From the NCBI GenBank assembly GCA_947476855.1, contig CANJSR010000010.1:1-29813 (forward strand): a stretch of 29,813 bases of DNA, in the 5' to 3' direction. A program made the position numbers and the translations under genes. This DNA is from Acetobacteraceae bacterium. GTDB lineage: Bacteria > Pseudomonadota > Alphaproteobacteria > Acetobacterales > Acetobacteraceae. The stretch's first letter is position 1. Each line of letters opens with the position of its first letter. Below the pieces are notes generated by a model. That model was not told the origin of the DNA and searched no databases. It was given only the letters and a program-made list of their open reading frames with translations. Of the stretch, positions 25,334-29,813 are shown piece by piece.

Positions 25334-26488
25334 CTAGGTGCCGCGGGCGCGGATCTCCGAGGAGGAGGTATCGAGGCGGAAACGATGCTCGGGGATTTCG
25401 CTGAACAGATCGACATAACGGCTGGGCACGGCGATGTCGTTCAGCGTCCGCACGCGCGCCACGGCGTCGAGGCGTACGGCCACGAGGAAGGTCGCGCCCG
25501 CGTTGCCGATTTCCTCCAGCGCGCCGTGCATCCGATCCTCATCATCGCCGTAGTATTTCGGGGCGACCAGGCGTTCCGCGGTGTCCGCGCCGATGACGAA
25601 GGTTGCCTTTGGAAACAGGCGCGACTTTTCGAGGAAGGTGGGCGCCCGGGTCAACTCGACCGTCGCCTTCCAGGCAAATTGCGTCAGCCGCTGCTTCACC
25701 GCGCTGCCGGCCAAGGGCGGCTTGTCGACATTGGTGACGGAGATTTCAAAGGCCAACGGTTGTTGCCTGATCTCCTCGGCCACGCGGGCCAGCAGGACGT
25801 GCCCGGCGTGGATGGGGTTGAACGACCCAGGCAGCAGCATGGCGGGCGGTGGGGCGGACAGCGTGATCTGGCCGTCGGGAAGGGCGGTAACGCGGCTGAC
25901 CTCTCCGGCGACGAGTTGCTCGACGGTGTCGACGGCGGGCAGGAACGTCTCCTCGAAGACCTCATCCGGGTCGAGCAGGGCGCGCGGTGACGGCGCGGCA
26001 ACGCCGCAGGCATGGGCCAGCCACAGGACGATGGCGCGCGACACGAGTTCTTCCTCGGCGGCGCGGTCACGCCGCCCCTTGGCCAGCACGGCCGTGCAAT
26101 GCCCGACGCGGGACGCGGTCGCGAAGGCGATGTGATACCGATGCTCGCCCCTGCGGGGCCGATCGCTGACCAGCGCGGCGGTCGCGCCCAGTCCAACCAG
26201 ATCAGGGTGCGTCGGGACAAGTGTGGCCGCGCGCAACCGGGCGCGGCGAGCCATTGCGATGGCGGTGTCGGCACTGCTGGCCTGGGCCGGTGCGAAGCCG
26301 AGGAATGTGGCGAGCGCGCCTTCGTCATACGGCACTTGCGCCTCGATCAGCAGGCGGGAGCCGCCGGGAACGCGCAGCAACTCTCCGATTGCCCCGCTAC
26401 CGCCGCCCGTGATCGCGAGCGCGGCCTTGGGGCCGGAAGCGTGTAGGGTGGAGATCAGCTGCTGCCACGCAACGTCCGACGGTTTCAT
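25334..26488 (-). CDS. CinA-like domain fused to a nucleotidyltransferase (NMN/cytidylyltransferase-like) domain
   Basis: A 384-residue two-domain protein. Residues about 5-165 resemble the C-terminal amidohydrolase domain of CinA (NMN deamidase): ALAITGGGSGAIGELLRVPG, a Pro-Tyr strand, and a late SRAIVLWLAHACG helix; the usual ES(C)TGG start of that domain is altered. Residues about 215-384 form an HxGH-type nucleotidyltransferase: LPGSFNPIHAGH (219-230), a LFPKATFVIGADTAERL strand and TSSSEIRAR at the end (ISSTxIR-like). Together they suggest pyridine-nucleotide salvage, NMN to NaMN to dinucleotide, but substrate is inferred. No Shine-Dalgarno precedes ATG 26488; a -10-like TAATAC is 7 nt upstream. 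Confidence 0.85.
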   Translation of the reverse strand: MKPSDVAWQQLISTLHASGPKAALAITGGGSGAIGELLRVPGGSRLLIEAQVPYDEGALATFLGFAPAQASSADTAIAMARRARLRAATLVPTHPDLVGLGATAALVSDRPRRGEHRYHIAFATASRVGHCTAVLAKGRRDRAAEEELVSRAIVLWLAHACGVAAPSPRALLDPDEVFEETFLPAVDTVEQLVAGEVSRVTALPDGQITLSAPPPAMLLPGSFNPIHAGHVLLARVAEEIRQQPLAFEISVTNVDKPPLAGSAVKQRLTQFAWKATVELTRAPTFLEKSRLFPKATFVIGADTAERLVAPKYYGDDEDRMHGALEEIGNAGATFLVAVRLDAVARVRTLNDIAVPSRYVDLFSEIPEHRFRLDTSSSEIRARGT

Positions 26489-26495
26489 GGTGCGA

Positions 26496-26501
26496 GTATT
26501 A
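26496..26501 (-). promoter_or_regulatory. -10-like box placing the start site at the fusion gene ATG
   Basis: TAATAC on the minus strand ends seven bases before ATG 26488. With normal spacing transcription would begin at or next to the A of the start codon, giving a leaderless mRNA, which would explain the missing ribosome-binding site. The -35 candidate (CGACAA, 17 nt upstream) is weak. Confidence 0.35.
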
Positions 26502-26619
26502 GGATCCGAGGTTGAATATTGTCGCGCGGACGGTGCTGGACAACGCGGGCCGAGTCAACCGATCGAGTATTGGGCGCCTTTCGGGCGGGCGGGGCTGGAG
26601 GGGGGGACGCGGAAGCGCG

Positions 26620-26651
26620 GGGCCGAGAGGGTCGCGTAACCCTCTCGGCCC
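26620..26651 (-). terminator. Strong hairpin terminator after the second luciferase-like gene
   Basis: GGGCCGAGAGGGT (26620-26632) and ACCCTCTCGGCCC (26639-26651) form a perfect 13-bp stem with a 6-nt loop, 12 nt past the minus-strand stop at 26664. It is the most stable simple hairpin I found in the window. There is no T-run. Confidence 0.75.
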
Positions 26652-26663
26652 TCCGGTCGCAGG

Positions 26664-27713
26664 CTAGGCCGCATTCCGTTCTGAAGAGGATGTGAAAGCT
26701 GGCATGACCTCCTCGGCGAAAAGCCGCATCGAGCGCATGACCTTGTCCTGTTCCAGATCACCGAACCAGAAATTAGCATTGAAGTGGTCGATCTTCATGG
26801 CGTCGCGCAGCCGTTCAAGCTTTGCGATGCAGGCTTTCGGCGTTCCCATGATGAAGTAATTTTCCAGCAGATCGTTCTCGTCCGGCTCATTCTCAAACGG
26901 AACCGCGATCGCTCGGCCTTTCTCGACGCGCTCCAGCCCTTGGCGCAGGCTCAGCGTCACCCGCATGTTCCAGCGCGCCTGTTCCACCACGGCCGGAAGT
27001 TCAGATTCATCGTTGGTCACGTAGACCGGACGCTGTGTGCTGATCTTGATGCGTGAGCGGAGCGCCGGATCGAGTTCCATGGCGTCATAGGCCCGCCGGA
27101 ACTCCCGCAACCGGTCCACCGAGACCCCGAAGCCGCCCGAGACGATGTTGAAGCCACGCCGAGCCGTTGCGATGATGGATTCGGGACTCTGGCCGACGAT
27201 CCAGATGGGAGGGTAGGGCTTTTGCACGGGCGTCGGGAAGACGCTCGTCTCTCCAAAGCGGAAATGCTTGCCTTCGTAACTGAACGGCTTGCCCTCAAAC
27301 GCTTTCAGTAGGACATCAAGCCCTTCCTCGAACCGTGCTCGGCTGTCACCGAGCGAGATGCCGAGGCGTTCGAACTCGTATGTCTGATAGCCGCGGCCGA
27401 GGCCGACATCGAGACGCCCCTTGCTCAGCAGGTCGGCGGTCGCGATCTCCTCGGCGACAAGGAGAGGGTGATGCAGCGGCAGGACGACGACGGCTGATCC
27501 GACGCGGATGCGATCCGTATGGGCCGCCAGGTGCGTCGCGAACATCAGCGGCCGCGACAGGTAGCCATAGGTCGAAAAGTGATGTTCGGCGCACCAGACG
27601 CTGCCAAAGCCGAGCCGGTCGGCTTCCTGGGCAATTCTGGTGCCGAAGGCGAAGACTTCTTCCGAGGTGCGGGCCCCTGGCGATTGCAGCAGAAGAAATG
27701 TCCCGAATTCCAT
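26664..27713 (-). CDS. LLM-class flavin-dependent oxidoreductase (luciferase-like monooxygenase)
   Basis: A 349-residue protein starting MEFGTFLLLQSPG, with RIAQEADRLGFGSVWCAEHHF, a conserved LPLHHPLLVAEEIATADLLS and GRLDVGLGRGYQTYEFERLG: the standard LuxA-like TIM-barrel pattern. YPPIWIVGQSPESIIATARRG is the phosphate/flavin-binding stretch seen in alkanal-monooxygenase-like members. The frame opens 41 codons upstream, but ATG 27713 is preceded by GGGAGGA at ideal spacing. It ends just before a 13-bp hairpin, so it is probably transcribed alone. It differs clearly from the LLM gene at 2780-3811. Substrate unknown. Confidence 0.9.
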   Translation of the reverse strand: MEFGTFLLLQSPGARTSEEVFAFGTRIAQEADRLGFGSVWCAEHHFSTYGYLSRPLMFATHLAAHTDRIRVGSAVVVLPLHHPLLVAEEIATADLLSKGRLDVGLGRGYQTYEFERLGISLGDSRARFEEGLDVLLKAFEGKPFSYEGKHFRFGETSVFPTPVQKPYPPIWIVGQSPESIIATARRGFNIVSGGFGVSVDRLREFRRAYDAMELDPALRSRIKISTQRPVYVTNDESELPAVVEQARWNMRVTLSLRQGLERVEKGRAIAVPFENEPDENDLLENYFIMGTPKACIAKLERLRDAMKIDHFNANFWFGDLEQDKVMRSMRLFAEEVMPAFTSSSERNAA

Positions 27714-28111
27714 GTATCCTCCCTTTCCCTTGCTCATGTGGTTCGCGTTTCGAACCGGTGGTGCGGGCTCCACGTAGTGGCATTGCCGGATTTCGCAACG
27801 CCCGACCCGCCGCACTTGCGGTGCGCGCGAACGCAATAACTAACGTCCCTAATACAAACCAGTCCAGGAAACCGCCATGAGCAGCTTCTTTGGCCGGTTG
27901 TTGTCCCTTGTCCAGCCTGTCGCCCCCGCCGTGGCGGCCTGGCCAGAAACGCCCTTTTTGCGCACATCCAAAAGAGCGCGCACCTCGGCGGGTATCCGGG
28001 AGTCATCCAGCTCCTCGTCGAGATCGTCTTCGAGGTCGAGATGCAGCCAGGACTTCACGTCCTTCTCACCGCTCCTGATCGACACTGCCGCCTTCTGCCC
28101 GTCCCGCGCGG
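27714..28111. other. Region without a supported gene, upstream of the LLM gene
   Basis: This stretch holds the LLM promoter region and decayed sequence. Opposing short frames exist: a 78-codon minus frame from a GTG at 28085 with an acidic run (LEDDLDEELDDS), and a Ser/Arg-rich plus frame from 27877 that is its mirror. Neither has a ribosome-binding site or a family I recognise. I could not match it to the missing C-terminus of homospermidine synthase. Confidence 0.5.
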
Positions 28112-28800
28112 GACCATGCCACTCAGCACCGCCGCGGTCACCTGCAACGACGTCGCATTGTTGAGGGGCGCCAGCCGACGGGCATCTTCGATCGACAGGC
28201 GGGAGCCGTACCAGTACGCGCCCCGTTTGTGCCCCATCAGCAAGACCCTCAGTTCTGCGGGTTGGTTTCCGTCCCCAACACCACCATCAATCGACCACGT
28301 GCTGACGAACTCGCCCGCCTTCTTCGCCAGGTCCGCCGTCTGCGTGTGCCGCTCCGCGATGTGGATCACTTTCACGCCGAGCGCATATGCCAGACCTGGC
28401 CATGCCTCACGCGATGCTGGCATTCCGACCTTACGCCCGGAGCCGGCCGCGATGTTCAGCAGTGCCTGATTGACAAAGGGCGATACCAGTCCTGGATTGG
28501 CCCCGTCCATCATGACGGCTGCGGGTCGTTCTGGCCGGGCGGGGAAAGGGCCAGGGCGCTTTCCCGCCATGCAAAATTGCTACGATCCGACGCCGGCAGC
28601 GCGGGATCGGTGTAGCCACCGGCCTACCGCTCGACGCATGTGTCGAGAGACAGCGCGCCCCGTTCGCGGCACAGTGTTACCAAGGCGACCGATGACACGT
28701 TGACCGACAGGTTCAGCAGGCGATCGATGCGTCCCTACCTGGCACCCAGCACGGCGCGATAGTTCACCTGCATCAACGGCGCTTCGGTGAACCGAACGCG
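28112..28800 (-). pseudogene. hss: Homospermidine synthase remnant
   Basis: Minus-strand reading gives pieces of homospermidine synthase in correct order. VRFTEAPLMQVNYRAVLGA, then NLSVNVSSVALVTLC, ERGALSLDTCVE and AGGYTDPALPASDRSNFAW lie in one frame broken by TAG at 28737-28735 and 28626-28624. After a frameshift (28510-28550) come DGANPGLVSPFVNQALLNIA, GVKVIHIAERHTQ, EFVSTWSIDGG and QPAEL. At about 28250 this joins directly to VLLMGHKRGAYWYGSRLSIE and NATSLQVTAAVLSGMV, so roughly 100 residues are deleted. The first 60 or so and last 60 or so residues are also gone. The intact enzyme makes homospermidine from putrescine using NAD. It lies downstream of a flavin monooxygenase on the same strand. 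Confidence 0.88.
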
Positions 28801-28885
28801 AGGTGCTGTCACTTTCGGCCCACCGCCGGACCGACCCGCTCCAGGGGCCGGTCCACGAACGTCCGACGGCCGCTATCCCAGGACG

Positions 28886-29812
28886 CTATCCCTGGGATGA
28901 CGGCTCCAGCGGCCCCAACAACCCCAGATCCATCGCCTTGATCTGCAACGCCAGGTACTTCGAGTTGATTCGGCACTGGCCGATTCCGCCGGCGATGAAC
29001 CACACGCCTTCCTGAGGCGTGCGCTTGTACATGTTGTTCAGATCACCGTTCGGCCCGATGCCCCAGACCTCGCCAATTTTTTCGGCCGTGGCATCGCCCA
29101 GCGACCGGCGCACCAACTCTTTCTGTGGATAATATCCGGTCGCCAACACGATCATGTCGGCTGGGACCGTCGTGCCGTCCTTCAACAGCGCGCCATCGGC
29201 AACGAAACGCTCGATCGTTTCGTACTGCAACAACCCGATTTCGCCCTTGATCATCAATGCCGAACTGCCGGCATCCAGATTATAGCCACCGCCACGGCGG
29301 AAATACTTCATCTGGTGGCCGGCTTCGTCGTCGCCCATGTCATGCTTGAACCCGATGGCTTTGAGGCCCTGGATGAGATCCTTATCGAGTTCCAGCATCC
29401 GTTGTGCCACCGCCTTGTAGCCTTTCACCGTCAGCGGCGGCGTGGCGGAAGCGATGATCAGGTCGGTATCATCGTGCAATCCACCCTCGTCGTAGATCGC
29501 CTCGTTCAGGCGGGCGCTCGGGTTGATGGTGACCACCGTCGTGGAACCGCGCTGAATCAGCGTCGTATTCACGCCATGGCTGTGCAGATCCATCGCGATA
29601 TCGTTTGCACTGCTGCCGGTCCCGACAATCAGGGCGTTCTTTCCCTTCCAGCCGGCACCGCTGTCGAAGCCTTCCGAGTGAAACACGGTTCCCTTGAAAT
29701 CGCCCAGGCCGGGAAGGTCCGGGATCATCGGATAGGAACTGACGCCGTTCGCGAACACCAGGTGCTTGGGACGGATGACCCGTTCGGTGCCGTCCCCGCG
29801 CCGCACCGTCGC
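28886..29812 (-). CDS. Flavin-containing monooxygenase, C-terminal part (runs off the window)
   Basis: At least 308 residues of an FAD/NADPH monooxygenase whose 5' end lies beyond the window; the GTG at 29806 is internal. Visible features: HLVFANGVSSYPMIPDLPG, the FMO-type fingerprint FKGTVFHSEGF, the NADPH motif VGTGSSANDIAMDL, and the ADMIVLATGYYPQ motif near the C-terminus. The N-terminal FAD-binding motif is not in view. It is more like FMO/YUCCA-type proteins than the BVMO at 808-2676, whose fingerprint keeps HTxxW. It reads toward the homospermidine synthase remnant. Substrate unknown. Confidence 0.9.
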   Translation of the reverse strand, partial: ATVRRGDGTERVIRPKHLVFANGVSSYPMIPDLPGLGDFKGTVFHSEGFDSGAGWKGKNALIVGTGSSANDIAMDLHSHGVNTTLIQRGSTTVVTINPSARLNEAIYDEGGLHDDTDLIIASATPPLTVKGYKAVAQRMLELDKDLIQGLKAIGFKHDMGDDEAGHQMKYFRRGGGYNLDAGSSALMIKGEIGLLQYETIERFVADGALLKDGTTVPADMIVLATGYYPQKELVRRSLGDATAEKIGEVWGIGPNGDLNNMYKRTPQEGVWFIAGGIGQCRINSKYLALQIKAMDLGLLGPLEPSSQG

Positions 29813-29813
29813 G

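Noticed and set aside
27849..28085. 78-codon acidic minus-strand frame
   Set aside because: GTG start without ribosome-binding site, no recognisable family, and it lies beside a pseudogene.
28055..28570. 171-codon open frame taken as an intact small gene
   Set aside because: It is only the longest readable piece of the homospermidine synthase remnant; homology continues upstream in another frame and skips internally.

Overview
The window is high-GC, densely coded chromosomal DNA that looks alphaproteobacterial. The evidence is a crotonyl-CoA carboxylase/reductase end (ethylmalonyl-CoA pathway), homospermidine-synthase-type sequence, an RND efflux pair and the general gene style. An Acetobacteraceae-like member of the Rhodospirillales is my guess, not something the sequence proves. 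I saw no rRNA, tRNA, CRISPR array, prophage or insertion sequence.

Layout, left to right. The 3' end of ccr and a short PhnA-type gene are on the plus strand, with several strong inverted repeats between them. A minus-strand run follows: SDR dehydrogenase, luciferase-like flavin oxidoreductase and an N-terminally extended Baeyer-Villiger monooxygenase (4540 down to 808). Upstream of it on the same strand is a five-gene operon (10428 down to 4756): class III aminotransferase, ABC ATPase, two permeases and a solute-binding protein of the spermidine/putrescine type. A divergent IclR regulator faces this operon across a region with a good promoter and a candidate operator. A DUF2459 lipoprotein follows the regulator, then a 53-residue lipoprotein on the opposite strand. 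Next is an RND efflux pair (adaptor plus pump, no outer-membrane channel), convergent with a copper amine oxidase.

From 18.9 to 25.1 kb lies a ureide-type cluster: an OHCU decarboxylase fused to a transthyretin-like domain that lacks most HIU-hydrolase catalytic residues; a divergent one-cysteine member of the maleate isomerase/arylmalonate decarboxylase family; and a minus-strand set of divergent PEP carboxylase, M20 carbamoyl-amidohydrolase and DUF3830 protein. An inverted pair of 31-nt REP-like palindromes with a compensatory stem change sits upstream of the PEP carboxylase. Beyond it is a CinA-like/nucleotidyltransferase fusion that may be leaderless, then a second luciferase-like oxidoreductase. 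The right end holds a decayed homospermidine synthase (two in-frame stops, a frameshift, an internal deletion, both ends missing) and a flavin monooxygenase that runs off the window.

Two themes recur. One is amine/polyamine handling: a polyamine-type transporter with an aminotransferase, a copper amine oxidase and a dead homospermidine synthase. The other is nitrogen recovery from ureides. The most unusual points are the two enzyme-family proteins that lack canonical catalytic residues (HIU hydrolase domain, PEP carboxylase), the one-cysteine racemase-fold enzyme placed between ureide genes, the REP pair, and the hss pseudogene.
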